From Clostridiaceae bacterium (lineage in GTDB: Bacteria; Bacillota; Clostridia; UBA1212; DUPL01), in NCBI GenBank assembly GCA_012838385.1, contig DUPL01000134.1, positions 1 to 36,791 of the forward strand: a stretch of 36,791 nucleotides of DNA, written 5' to 3'. The translations under genes and the position numbers were made by a program. The notes under the pieces are model-generated. The model saw only the letters and a list, made by a program, of their open reading frames with translations, was not told the origin of the DNA and did no database searches. Positions 15,820 to 24,091 of the stretch are shown in pieces. Every line of letters starts with the position of its first letter. Positions within the stretch are counted from its first letter, which is position 1.

Positions 15820-18267
15820 TTAATTCTGAATCGCATACTTTGCATCGCTAAATGTATTGTAGCTGTCTACAGTAATCTTTCTAACCTTCTCTCTTATACT
15901 TGAACTTAATGCCACATCCAGCACCTCATCCATGTGGGATACATATACAATCTCCAGCTCGTTCCTTACCGCCTCAGGAAGTTCAGGCTCCATGTTCCTG
16001 TTCTTATCGGGAATAATGACAGTCTTAACACCACTTCTTAAAGCGGCCAGCGTCTTCTCCCTGAGTCCTCCAATTGGAAGCACCTTGCCCCTCAAAGTAA
16101 TCTCACCAGTCATGGCCACTGTAGATTTCACAGGAATGCCAGTGAGGGCTGATATAATGGCGGTCGCCATGGTTATACCTGCTGATGGACCGTCCTTTGG
16201 CGTAGCTCCTTCAGGAACGTGAATGTGGACATCATTGTTTTTGTAGAAGTCCTTGTCAATACCAAGCTTGTCCGCTCTGGAACGAATGTAGCTTATTGCA
16301 ATCCTTGCAGACTCCTTCATTACATCTCCAAGTCTGCCAGTGAGTTCGATGTTGCCACTGCCGGGCAATATGTTTACTTCCACTGCCATGGTAACGCCGC
16401 CAAATGCCGTCCATGCAAGACCATTTGCAATGCCTACTTCATCCTTGTCGGATATCTTGTCCCGCTTCCTCGAACTTGCACCAAGCATCTCCACAAGAAG
16501 CTTTTCATCAATTGTTATCTTCCTGGTCTTGTCCTCGGTCATAATCTTGACTGATTTTCTAAGCACTGCGGCAATGTTTCTTTCCAATTCACGCACACCG
16601 GACTCTGCAGTATACTCTGTGATTATGCTTCTTAGGATTTCATCACTGATATAAACTTTCTTTGAGGTAAGTCCGTGTTCTGCAAGCTGCTTTGGAATCA
16701 AATGCCTTCTTGCAATTTCAAACTTTTCGTCCTCAGTGTAGCTTGGCACCTCTATAATCTCCATCCTGTCAAGCAGTGCAGGAGGTATGGTATCAAGATT
16801 GTTTGCCGTCGCTATAAACAGCACTCTGGACAAGTCATAAGGCAGTTCTAGATAGTGGTCTCTGAATGTACTGTTCTGCTCTCCGTCCAAAGCTTCAAGA
16901 AGAGCGGAGGACGGGTCTCCCCTGTGGTCTGCTCCGACTTTATCAATCTCGTCAAGAAGCATTACAGGATTTGACTTGCCTACCTGTTTTATTGCAGCAA
17001 TAATTCGACCAGGCAATGCTCCTACGTACGTTCTTCTATGACCTCTGATATCAGCTTCATCGCGAACACCACCAAGAGCAATTCTCACATACTTCTTGCC
17101 CAATGCTTCTGCTATGGATCTTGCAATGGAGGTCTTTCCCACTCCAGGAGGTCCGTAAAGGCAAAGGATGGGCTCGCTTGGAGACTTCTTTGTAAGTCTG
17201 ACAGCAAGGAATTCAAGAATTCTGTCCTTAACCTTCTGCATGCCATAGTGGTCTCTGTCCAAAATCTCAGCTGCTTTTGCCAGATCCTTGTTTTCCCTTG
17301 AATAGGACATCCAGGGTAGATCAAGCACTGTCTCTATGTATGTCTTTATCATTTGGGATTCAAGAGAGCCTGCCATTCTGGACACTCTCTGTATTTCCTT
17401 TCTCAGCTTCTCAACAACTTCCTTTGGATACTTCTTCTCCTGAAGTCTTCTCTCATAAAGATCTATTTCTGATTCATCATCTTCTCCAAGTTCGCTCTTG
17501 ATAGCTTTAATCTGCTCACGCAGGAACATGTCCTTCTGGAGCTTGTTCAGCTTCTGGTTGACCTTGCTACCAATTTGCATCATGAGGGACATAATCTCAT
17601 TCTCATGCCCGATATAAGATACGAGAAGCTCAAGACGCTTGATTACATTGCTCTCCTCCAGGATTGCCTGTTTCTTATTGACCTCGACAGACAGCTGGTT
17701 TGCCATCTCATAAGTCAGTCTTGAAATATCCAGATCTTCATAAAAGGAAAAGCCCGAAACTACAAAGCTGTGTGTCTTCTCAACATACTGCCTGTACTCC
17801 CTGAAAATCTGGATGGCATGCTTCTTTAGAGCTTCCGCATAATCTCTTCTGCTTATTGGAACAATCTCGTCCTCAAGAACTTCTACCTCAGCCAAATAAA
17901 AAGGCGTTTCTGTCACAATCTTCTTAAGGCGTGCCTTGTAGAGTCCTTTAAGAACAACCTTGTATTTGCCATCGTCATATTTATAGTTTTGATATATCAT
18001 GCAAACAGTGCCAACAGTATAAATATCATTTTCTGTAGGCTCCTCCAGAGCGCCATCCCTCTGGGTAGCAAGGAATATCAAAGAGTCCCTCCTTATTGCC
18101 TCGTTTACCGCAGCAATGGAAGCCCTCCTGCCTACATCAAATGTAACCTCTGTATTGGGGTATACAACAAGACCCCTGAGACTCATTAGGGGCAGTACAC
18201 TGTTGTCACTTTTATTTATATAATTGCTATTTGCATTATGTACATTATCCAATCTATTATCATTCAT
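15820..18267 (-). CDS. lon: ATP-dependent protease Lon (LonA type)
   Basis: An 815-residue protein of standard LonA length. The N-terminal substrate-binding domain (residues ~24-225, starting LPLMSLRGLVVYPNTEV) and a coiled linker precede the AAA+ module. That module has Walker A GPPGVGKTS at 372-380 and Walker B VMLLDEID at 435-442. The protease domain has the Ser-Lys dyad S695 (KDGPSAG) and K738 (GGLREKTL). Lon is a cytoplasmic hexamer that degrades misfolded and regulatory proteins. AGGAAAGGA lies upstream of the ATG, a near-consensus sigma-A promoter is 78 bases further up, and a strong terminator follows. No CIRCE operator was found in the leader. Assignment is certain. Confidence 0.98.
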   Translation of the reverse strand: MNDNRLDNVHNANSNYINKSDNSVLPLMSLRGLVVYPNTEVTFDVGRRASIAAVNEAIRRDSLIFLATQRDGALEEPTENDIYTVGTVCMIYQNYKYDDGKYKVVLKGLYKARLKKIVTETPFYLAEVEVLEDEIVPISRRDYAEALKKHAIQIFREYRQYVEKTHSFVVSGFSFYEDLDISRLTYEMANQLSVEVNKKQAILEESNVIKRLELLVSYIGHENEIMSLMMQIGSKVNQKLNKLQKDMFLREQIKAIKSELGEDDESEIDLYERRLQEKKYPKEVVEKLRKEIQRVSRMAGSLESQMIKTYIETVLDLPWMSYSRENKDLAKAAEILDRDHYGMQKVKDRILEFLAVRLTKKSPSEPILCLYGPPGVGKTSIARSIAEALGKKYVRIALGGVRDEADIRGHRRTYVGALPGRIIAAIKQVGKSNPVMLLDEIDKVGADHRGDPSSALLEALDGEQNSTFRDHYLELPYDLSRVLFIATANNLDTIPPALLDRMEIIEVPSYTEDEKFEIARRHLIPKQLAEHGLTSKKVYISDEILRSIITEYTAESGVRELERNIAAVLRKSVKIMTEDKTRKITIDEKLLVEMLGASSRKRDKISDKDEVGIANGLAWTAFGGVTMAVEVNILPGSGNIELTGRLGDVMKESARIAISYIRSRADKLGIDKDFYKNNDVHIHVPEGATPKDGPSAGITMATAIISALTGIPVKSTVAMTGEITLRGKVLPIGGLREKTLAALRSGVKTVIIPDKNRNMEPELPEAVRNELEIVYVSHMDEVLDVALSSSIREKVRKITVDSYNTFSDAKYAIQN

Positions 18268-18344
18268 TGTTATTCATCCTTTCCTGGTTAGTATAACAAC
18301 CCGGGGGGATATAAGCAATAGTAATCTGTTGCCATAGAATATAC

Positions 18345-18373
18345 ATTATACTACAATTTTCTCATTTTGTCAT
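18345..18373 (-). promoter_or_regulatory. Sigma-A promoter of lon
   Basis: On the minus strand, ATGACA (18368-18373) is followed after 17 bases by a perfect TATAAT (18345-18350). The expected leader is about 70 nt. The promoter is back to back with that of the divergent radical SAM gene. A perfect 12-bp palindrome AATTTCGAAATT (18380-18391) lies just upstream of this -35 box. Confidence 0.75.
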
Positions 18374-18407
18374 ATAAACAATTTCGAAATTTTGTTTTAA
18401 CTGGATA

Positions 18408-18441
18408 TTGTATATAGAACAGATTTTTGGTATACTGTTCT
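18408..18441 (+). promoter_or_regulatory. Promoter with overlapping inverted repeat, DNA-repair radical SAM operon
   Basis: TTGTAT (18408-18413) is followed after 17 bases by TATACT (18431-18436). An inverted repeat AGAACAG (18416-18422) / CTGTTCT (18435-18441) with a 12-base centre lies inside the spacer and over the -10 box. This is the position expected of a repressor operator. The GAAC/GTTC half-sites resemble those of Firmicutes LexA boxes, but the spacing is far too wide for LexA. Confidence 0.55.
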
Positions 18442-18468
18442 TGAAATCTTCAAAAGGAAGGAAATCAT

Positions 18469-19821
18469 ATGCCGAACAACGATCTACTAAGGAAACTGAA
18501 CATATTGGGCGCTGCAGCAAAATACGATGCATCCTGTGCTTCCAGTGGTGTTGAGCGAAGAGGAAGCTCAAAACAAGGCGCTATGGGAAACAGTGTAGCC
18601 TGCGGAATATGCCACAGCTTCACCCAGGATGGAAGATGCGTGTCCCTATTAAAGGTTCTTCAAAGCAACGACTGCGTCTACGATTGCAAATACTGCGTTA
18701 ACAGGCGAACAAATGATGTGGAAAGAGCAACATTTATGCCCAGGGAAATCGCCATGCTGACATACGAATTCTACCGTAGAAACTATATCGAAGGTCTTTT
18801 CCTAAGCTCTGCAGTAATACTGTCTCCCGACAACACCATGGAGATAATGTACGAAACTTTGAGACTTTTGAGGCAGGAGTTCTGTTTTTATGGATATATA
18901 CACGTCAAGGCCATCCCTGGAGCTGATCCTCTTCTCATAGAGAGAGCTGGCCGTCTTGCCGACAGAATGAGCGTCAACATAGAACTGCCTTCAGAAGCAA
19001 GCCTGACAAGACTTGCACCCCAAAAAAAGAAGAGGAGCATCTTCAGCTCAATGAGATATATCTCAGGTAGAATCGAAGAAGACAAAAGCGGCAAATTTCT
19101 TCTAAGAGACAATCTGCCTGCTCCCCTAGGAGAAACCATGCCCACAAGTTATGGAACAGGCAGCAGCAATAAAAGGACTTTTGTTCCTGGAGGTCAAAGC
19201 ACCCAACTCATTATCGGAGCAACAGACGATACGGACCACGATATACTGACTTTAACCGAAAATCTGTACAACAAGATGCAGCTAAAGCGCGTATACTACT
19301 CGGCCTATGTACCTGCTGTAAAAGACCCAAGCCTTCCTTCACTGGCAGAACCTCCCCTTTTAAGAGAACACAGACTTTATCAGGCGGACTGGCTATTGCG
19401 GTTTTATGGGTTTCGGAGCAGTGAGCTTTTAAACGAAAGAAATCCTAATCTTAATCTTAAATATGATCCGAAATGTGATTGGGCCGTAAGGAATCTGGAT
19501 TTGTTTCCTGTTGAGGTCAACAAGGCGGATTACGACACATTGCTAAGGGTTCCAGGAATCGGCACCATATCTGCACGAAAAATAGTTTCTGCAAGAAAAG
19601 TTGGTTCTTTGGGGTTTGAGGAACTCAAAAAAATGGGTGTTGTTCTTAAAAGAGCCCAGTATTTCATAACCTGCAGAGGGAAAATGATGCCGCATATAAA
19701 GTTTGACCCGAAATTCATAGACGCAAATCTTAGCCTGGATAAAAGAGCAATACCCATTTTCAGCAATTACGAACAGCTATCCTTATTGGATTACATTAAT
19801 GGTGGTGATTCCTTATGCTGA
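18469..19821 (+). CDS. Putative DNA modification/repair radical SAM protein
   Basis: A 450-residue protein. It matches the family annotated as putative DNA modification/repair radical SAM protein. The N-terminal region has KYDASCASSG and several Cys (C23, C45, C48, C57). The radical SAM cluster C69-X3-C73-X2-C76 lies in NDCVYDCKYCVNRR. The barrel includes GLFLSSAV and the C-terminus has a helix-hairpin-helix DNA-binding segment (LLRVPGIGTISARKIVSARK). The domain content suggests action on DNA, but the reaction is not established. AAGGAAGG precedes the ATG. The next gene, its usual partner, overlaps by 7 nt. The promoter carries an inverted repeat. Confidence 0.9.
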   Translation: MPNNDLLRKLNILGAAAKYDASCASSGVERRGSSKQGAMGNSVACGICHSFTQDGRCVSLLKVLQSNDCVYDCKYCVNRRTNDVERATFMPREIAMLTYEFYRRNYIEGLFLSSAVILSPDNTMEIMYETLRLLRQEFCFYGYIHVKAIPGADPLLIERAGRLADRMSVNIELPSEASLTRLAPQKKKRSIFSSMRYISGRIEEDKSGKFLLRDNLPAPLGETMPTSYGTGSSNKRTFVPGGQSTQLIIGATDDTDHDILTLTENLYNKMQLKRVYYSAYVPAVKDPSLPSLAEPPLLREHRLYQADWLLRFYGFRSSELLNERNPNLNLKYDPKCDWAVRNLDLFPVEVNKADYDTLLRVPGIGTISARKIVSARKVGSLGFEELKKMGVVLKRAQYFITCRGKMMPHIKFDPKFIDANLSLDKRAIPIFSNYEQLSLLDYINGGDSLC

Positions 19822-20570
19822 ACATATATATCTACGATGGCTCATATCACGGTCTTTTGACCAGTTGTTTTGATGCATGGAAAGATAAAGACATATATTC
19901 AATTCGAACAAAAGAAGAAAACAAGGATGTCAACCTGCTTGAAAAAGTTGTATATATCGAAACAGATAATGAAAAAGCTGAGAGAATCATAAAATGGGTT
20001 GGCAAGGAAGCTTGTTATGAGGTTCAAAGAAAACTCTACAGAGTCTTTCTTACAGAACATCCTGAAAGGGGCATGTATATCTTCAGATATCTAAAACTTC
20101 TTAACCAGCTGGGTAGAAATGTTGAAAACCACCTGTACAATGACGATGTGCGAAATATAAACAAACTGAGCAGAATGCATGCATCAGAAACCCACAGGCT
20201 TTATGGATTTGTAAGGTTTGAAGTAATAGGCAACAACATACTCTATGCACGAATAGAGCCTGATTTCAACCAGTTGGAAGTCATTGCCCCCTACTTTGCA
20301 GACAGGTACAACGGCCACTTGTGGATCATACACGACCTTACAAGGAATATGGCTGCTATCTTCAATGGTAGCCAATATATCATAACAGAGTATAACGGAA
20401 ATATGCTTGATAATGAATCAAAGACGGAAATCTCCTTTCAAAAAATGTGGGTTGAATATTTGGATGCTTTGACAATTAAAGAAAGACTGAACCTTGATTT
20501 GCAAAAACAGAAAGTTCCGCTGAAAACCAGAAAGCATTTAACAGAATTTATGTTTAAAAGTAAAAATTAA
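19815..20570 (+). CDS. TIGR03915-type DNA metabolism protein (DUF4130), partner of the radical SAM gene
   Basis: A 251-residue protein that matches the family annotated as probable SAM-dependent or DNA metabolism protein (DUF4130), almost always encoded next to the radical SAM protein just upstream. Readable landmarks are IYIYDGSYHGLLTSCFDAW at the N-terminus, LYRVFLTEHPERGMYIFRYL, the ETHRLYGFVRFEV motif and PYFADRYNGHLWIIHDLTR. In some bacteria this domain is fused to a uracil-DNA-glycosylase-like domain, which supports a nucleic-acid role; no such fusion occurs here. The start codon overlaps the upstream stop by seven bases, so expression is coupled. The catalytic chemistry is unknown. Confidence 0.88.
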   Translation: MLNIYIYDGSYHGLLTSCFDAWKDKDIYSIRTKEENKDVNLLEKVVYIETDNEKAERIIKWVGKEACYEVQRKLYRVFLTEHPERGMYIFRYLKLLNQLGRNVENHLYNDDVRNINKLSRMHASETHRLYGFVRFEVIGNNILYARIEPDFNQLEVIAPYFADRYNGHLWIIHDLTRNMAAIFNGSQYIITEYNGNMLDNESKTEISFQKMWVEYLDALTIKERLNLDLQKQKVPLKTRKHLTEFMFKSKN

Positions 20571-20591
20571 TCACACATTTTCTCTCTTCTC

Positions 20592-20599
20592 CATACAAT
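20592..20599 (+). promoter_or_regulatory. Possible mother-cell sigma (SigE/SigK-like) -10 element
   Basis: CATACAAT at 20592-20599 matches the SigE-type -10 pattern CATACA-T and lies 38 bases before the small Cys-rich gene. No convincing -35 element was found, so this is only a hint of sporulation control. Confidence 0.2.
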
Positions 20600-20637
20600 G
20601 ATATTGTAATGTAGATGGAGCACAAGGAGGTTAAACA

Positions 20638-20766
20638 ATGAGTTGTTTCGGACTTGATGACGATTGCATCCTTTGGATCATATTACTTCTCGCCCTGTTG
20701 GGTATACTGAATGACTGTAATCGTAGAGGTGTGTTAGGCACCAGAGACAAGGATTGCTGCTGCTAA
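20638..20766 (+). CDS. Small Cys-rich single-span membrane protein (42 aa)
   Basis: A 42-residue peptide starting at ATG 20638 with AAGGAGG eight bases upstream. It begins MSCFGLDDDC, continues with a hydrophobic helix (ILWIILLLALLGIL, residues ~11-24), then NDC, a basic stretch NRRGVLGTRDKD and a terminal CCC. There are six cysteines in all. A rho-independent terminator follows 43 nt downstream, which together with the strong ribosome site argues that it is real. Tiny hydrophobic proteins of this type are often sporulation- or spore-coat-associated in Firmicutes; that is only an analogy here. It lies 67 nt after the DNA-metabolism gene and may be transcribed separately. Confidence 0.75.
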   Translation: MSCFGLDDDCILWIILLLALLGILNDCNRRGVLGTRDKDCCC

Positions 20767-20808
20767 TTTGATTAATTAGCTAACTAATTGATGGCAGCGA
20801 ATGAGTCA

Positions 20809-20840
20809 GGGGCTATCGCTTATGCGACAGCCCCATTTTT
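20809..20840 (+). terminator. Rho-independent terminator after the small Cys-rich gene
   Basis: GGGGCT and AGCCCC pair, with an inner TCGC-TTAT-GCGA stem-loop and one A-C mismatch, followed by ATTTTT. The opposite strand lacks a T-run, so it serves the plus-strand genes. An AT-rich hairpin (AATTAG-CTAA-CTAATT) lies just before it, around 20774-20789. Confidence 0.85.
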
Positions 20841-20861
20841 GACGTATCAACTCATATAACT

Positions 20862-21350
20862 CTAAAGTTTTATTCTCTTTGCCACAGGTATGAAAAGCAT
20901 ACCCATAACCACTCCGCACAAACCTTGAATTCCATTGTATGCGATGCCTAATAATGCAGGGGCAATTCCATCGTAAATTAACAGCTCATAAAAGAAGTAT
21001 CCGGCAATCATGATGATTTCAGCAAGTATGAATACCACAAGGTTTCTTGCTGGCTTGTTGCCATCTTTCAGGGCAAATCCTGCAAATAATCCCATTAAAC
21101 CTTTAATAACAAATGTCGCTGGCGCATATAGAGCATAACCTAGAATCAAATCTGCAATGCAGGAACCAATTGCCGCTGGTACGAAAGCCATGGGTCCAAG
21201 CAAAAAAGCTGCAGTAAATATGAAACCGTCACCCATATGTATATAGCCACCATAAACAGGTACTGCGATCTTCATGAATGCTGTGGCGACAATAATCATT
21301 GCCGCCAAAGCACTGTGATAAACAAGTTTTTTTACATTTTTGCTAGCCAT
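20862..21350 (-). CDS. ECF transporter S component (substrate-binding membrane subunit)
   Basis: A 162-residue integral membrane protein with about six hydrophobic segments. The signature GGYIHMGDGFIFTAAFLLGP is typical of ECF S components, which capture vitamins or other small solutes and work with a separate EcfAA'T energising module. No EcfA or EcfT gene is in the window, so it probably uses a shared module. The substrate is not readable. The ATG at 21350 has AAAGGAGG seven bases upstream; the longer frame to 21392 overlaps potD and is unlikely. It sits 14 nt after potD, the last gene of the polyamine operon, so it may be co-regulated with polyamine uptake. Confidence 0.88.
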   Translation of the reverse strand: MASKNVKKLVYHSALAAMIIVATAFMKIAVPVYGGYIHMGDGFIFTAAFLLGPMAFVPAAIGSCIADLILGYALYAPATFVIKGLMGLFAGFALKDGNKPARNLVVFILAEIIMIAGYFFYELLIYDGIAPALLGIAYNGIQGLCGVVMGMLFIPVAKRIKL

Positions 21351-21364
21351 ACAAGACCTCCTTT

Positions 21365-22420
21365 TTAACCGTGAAGCCTGACTTCCTCCCAAGCTTCGTT
21401 GTAATATTTCACAGCGTCACCCAAATCAATAAACGATTCGCATCTTTCAATAACTGACTTTGGAGGATTGTAAACCTCACTTTCCCTAAGACTTGCATCA
21501 AGCTGACTCAAAGCCTCCTTCTGTGGAGTTGAGTACTGAATATATTCAGCATTCATCTTCGCAATATCCGTTCTGCACATGAAATCAATAAACAGGTGTG
21601 CAGCTTCGATATTCTTGCCTGTTTTTGATATGACCATTGCATCAGCCCATATATTGCTGCCCTCATCAGGTACGGCATACGCCAAATCAGAATTCTCATT
21701 CATCATCCATACGGCATCTCCGGACCACGCCACCATAAGGGCATAATTGCCTGCAATCATCATATCCTTCAACTTGTCAACACCATAATCAGCCACCAGA
21801 TCTATCTGGTCAATCAAAGCTTCTTTTGCAGCCTTAATTTCATCAAGATTTGTGGAATTCATTGAATAACCAAGCTTTCTCAAGGCCACACCCATGGTGT
21901 CTCTCATGCTGTCAAGCATTAAAATCTTGCCCTTGTACTTTGAATCCCACAGTATGGACCAGCTGTTAACAGGTTCGGTAACCAGCTTTTTATTGTACAG
22001 AATTCCCAATGTTCCCCACATATATGTTACTGAGTATTCTTCATCAGGATCGTACGCAAGCCCTCTGAAGGAGTCGTCAATTTTGTCATAGTTGGTCAGC
22101 TTGGAAAAATCAATTTTATGGAGCCTATCCTCCTTTATGAGACGTTCAATCATGTAGTCTGATGGAATCAGAACATCATAAGGTTCTTTGCTGTTTATGA
22201 GTTTCTGATACATGATTTCGTTTGTATCAAAAGTATCATAAACTATCCTTATGTGCGGATACTCCTCCATGAACATGTCGAGGACACGCTCGTCAATGTA
22301 GTCTCCACAGTTGAACACATAAAGTGTTTCACGGTCGTCCTTGCAGCCTGTCAGGAATATGACTCCTACAAGGGACAAAACCAACAAAATTGAACTGACA
22401 ATTCTTACTGTCTTTTTCAT
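21365..22420 (-). CDS. potD: Spermidine/putrescine ABC transporter substrate-binding lipoprotein
   Basis: About 351 residues. A KK-led signal peptide ends in the lipobox FLTGC (C26), so the protein is lipid-anchored outside the membrane. The body is a PotD/PotF-type periplasmic binding fold: LYVFNCGDYIDERVLDMF, YDVLIPSDYMIERL, GTLGILYNKKLV, ALMVAWSGDAVWMM and DEGSNIWADAMVISK. PotD captures polyamines for the PotABC channel. I chose the ATG at 22420, with AAAGGAG eight bases upstream; a GTG nine bases earlier is weaker. One base separates it from the potC stop, so it is part of the operon. Confidence 0.95.
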   Translation of the reverse strand: MKKTVRIVSSILLVLSLVGVIFLTGCKDDRETLYVFNCGDYIDERVLDMFMEEYPHIRIVYDTFDTNEIMYQKLINSKEPYDVLIPSDYMIERLIKEDRLHKIDFSKLTNYDKIDDSFRGLAYDPDEEYSVTYMWGTLGILYNKKLVTEPVNSWSILWDSKYKGKILMLDSMRDTMGVALRKLGYSMNSTNLDEIKAAKEALIDQIDLVADYGVDKLKDMMIAGNYALMVAWSGDAVWMMNENSDLAYAVPDEGSNIWADAMVISKTGKNIEAAHLFIDFMCRTDIAKMNAEYIQYSTPQKEALSQLDASLRESEVYNPPKSVIERCESFIDLGDAVKYYNEAWEEVRLHG

Positions 22421-22421
22421 T

Positions 22422-23237
22422 TCAAGCACTCCTTTCCTTAATCAAAGCTTTATTTCCATTAGGTCGTTTTCTAAGGTTGTTAATAACTAGTATTACAAAT
22501 ACCACGATCATAATAATCGTCGACAGCGCATTTACAGACAAAGGAATCCTTCTCTTTGTCAGAGTGTTTATCTCCACACTGAGAGTTTTGAATGCGGCTC
22601 CCGCTGTAAAATAGCTGATAATGAAGTCATCAAGCGACAGTGTAAACGCAATCAAAAGGCCGGATATGATACCAGGCAGTATGTCTGGAAGAACAATCTT
22701 CCTAAAGGCCATGGCGGGTGTAGCTCCCAAATCCAACGCCGCTTCATAAGTACTTTTGTTCAACTGCCTCAGTTTAGGCAGTACTGATAGTATAACATAC
22801 GGCACATTGAAGGTAATGTGTGCAATAAGTATTGTTGAAAAACCCAAAGGAACACTTATGGCACCAAAAAACAGCATGAACGCAATACCTGTCACAATCT
22901 CTGCATTAAGCATTGGGATGTTGGCAACCTTTATCGTAGAGTTTCTCATAATGCCGGGCATCTTGTGGATGACAATTGCAGCATAAGTACCTATAAGTGT
23001 TGCAACAACACTCGCAATAGCTGCCACTATAAGGGTGTTTCGGAATGAGCCGAGCAGGGCGTCTCTATTCACAAGGTCCTTGTACCATCTTAAAGAGAAA
23101 CCTGCAAACTTGCCTCTTGACTCGCCTGCATTGAAGGAAAAAAGTATCAGGACCGCTATTGGCGAGTAAAGAAACAGCATGATAAGCGCAATGTATATGC
23201 GGTGAATTGCTTTCGATATTTTCCCCCTCCTTTTCAT
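22422..23237 (-). CDS. potC: Spermidine/putrescine ABC transporter permease PotC
   Basis: A 271-residue inner-membrane permease. It begins with a basic N-terminus and a helix followed by SPIAVLILFSFNAGES, the usual PotC/PotI start. The EAA loop that docks with the ATPase is AALDLGATPAMAFRKIVLPD, followed by SGLLIAFTLSLDDFIISYF, a strong PotC hallmark. Six transmembrane helices are expected. AGGAGG lies five bases before the ATG, which overlaps the potB stop by four bases. It pairs with PotB to form the polyamine channel. Confidence 0.95.
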   Translation of the reverse strand: MKRRGKISKAIHRIYIALIMLFLYSPIAVLILFSFNAGESRGKFAGFSLRWYKDLVNRDALLGSFRNTLIVAAIASVVATLIGTYAAIVIHKMPGIMRNSTIKVANIPMLNAEIVTGIAFMLFFGAISVPLGFSTILIAHITFNVPYVILSVLPKLRQLNKSTYEAALDLGATPAMAFRKIVLPDILPGIISGLLIAFTLSLDDFIISYFTAGAAFKTLSVEINTLTKRRIPLSVNALSTIIMIVVFVILVINNLRKRPNGNKALIKERSA

Positions 23238-24091
23238 ACGACACCTCCTGCATCATTCTCCTTGTCCACAAGATTAACTATGGACATCATTGCAATTACA
23301 ATTATCATCAATAGAAACGACAATGCGCTTCCATCGCTTGAAACTCCAGCTCCGGCACCCGCCTCATGCATGAACTTGTATTCTATGAGGCTGCCCACTG
23401 TCCATTTCTTGTTCGCCAGAAGCTGCGGAATTACAAAGGTGGTTACTGAAGGAACAAACACCATTGTTATTCCCGAAAGTATTCCTGGCAGAGACAAGGG
23501 AAGAAGAATCTTGCTGAAAACAACAACTCCACTTGCTCCTAAATCCCTTGCAGCCTCGATAAGGCTGTAATCTATCTTCAAAAGCGATGTATATATCGGC
23601 AGTACCAGGAAAGGTAGAAAGTTGTATACCATTCCTATGATTATTGCTGTGGTTGTGTTTGTAAGAGTGCCATTCTCAAGCCCCACAAACTTGAAAAATC
23701 CGCTGAGTATGCTTTGCTCGTCAATCAGTGCTTTCAATGCATACGTCCTGATAAGTATGTTCATCCACATTGGCAGCATCAACAGTATCATCAAAAGGTC
23801 CCTTGCTCCGTTGGACAATTTCGTCATTACATAGGCAAGAGGATACCCCAGTATGAAGCAGACGACGGTACTAATGAAAGCATAGTACAATGAGTCGTAA
23901 AAGGCGCTCTGGTATCTTTCATTGGAAAGAACATTTACAATATTGCTTATTGTAAACTTCAGTCCCTCATCTGTAACCTCCACGAAAGCATAAAAAAAGA
24001 TCATTACAAGGGGGACAATAGTGAATACAAGAAGCCATGCATGAATAGGTATTGACAGAAGTATGTTGTTAATTCTGCTCTTCTTTGTCAT
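23234..24091 (-). CDS. potB: Spermidine/putrescine ABC transporter permease PotB
   Basis: About 285 residues with six predicted transmembrane helices. The N-terminal helix and [18 protein letters not shown] are typical of PotB/PotH. The EAA loop is [20 protein letters not shown], followed by [20 protein letters not shown]. It forms the permease heterodimer with PotC. AAGGAGG lies 11 bases before the ATG at 24091. The ATG at 24112 belongs to the same sequence as that ribosome site and is therefore less likely. The start overlaps the end of potA by 23 nt, so translation is coupled. Confidence 0.94.
   Translation of the reverse strand: MTKKSRINNILLSIPIHAWLLVFTIVPLVMIFFYAFVEVTDEGLKFTISNIVNVLSNERYQSAFYDSLYYAFISTVVCFILGYPLAYVMTKLSNGARDLLMILLMLPMWMNILIRTYALKALIDEQSILSGFFKFVGLENGTLTNTTTAIIIGMVYNFLPFLVLPIYTSLLKIDYSLIEAARDLGASGVVVFSKILLPLSLPGILSGITMVFVPSVTTFVIPQLLANKKWTVGSLIEYKFMHEAGAGAGVSSDGSALSFLLMIIVIAMMSIVNLVDKENDAGGVV

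Noticed and set aside
18416-18441. LexA (SOS) box
   Set aside because: GAAC and GTTC half-sites are 16 bases apart, not the short spacing of Firmicutes LexA sites.
18268-18468. CIRCE heat-shock operator upstream of lon
   Set aside because: No TTAGCACTC-N9-GAGTGCTAA-like repeat is present.
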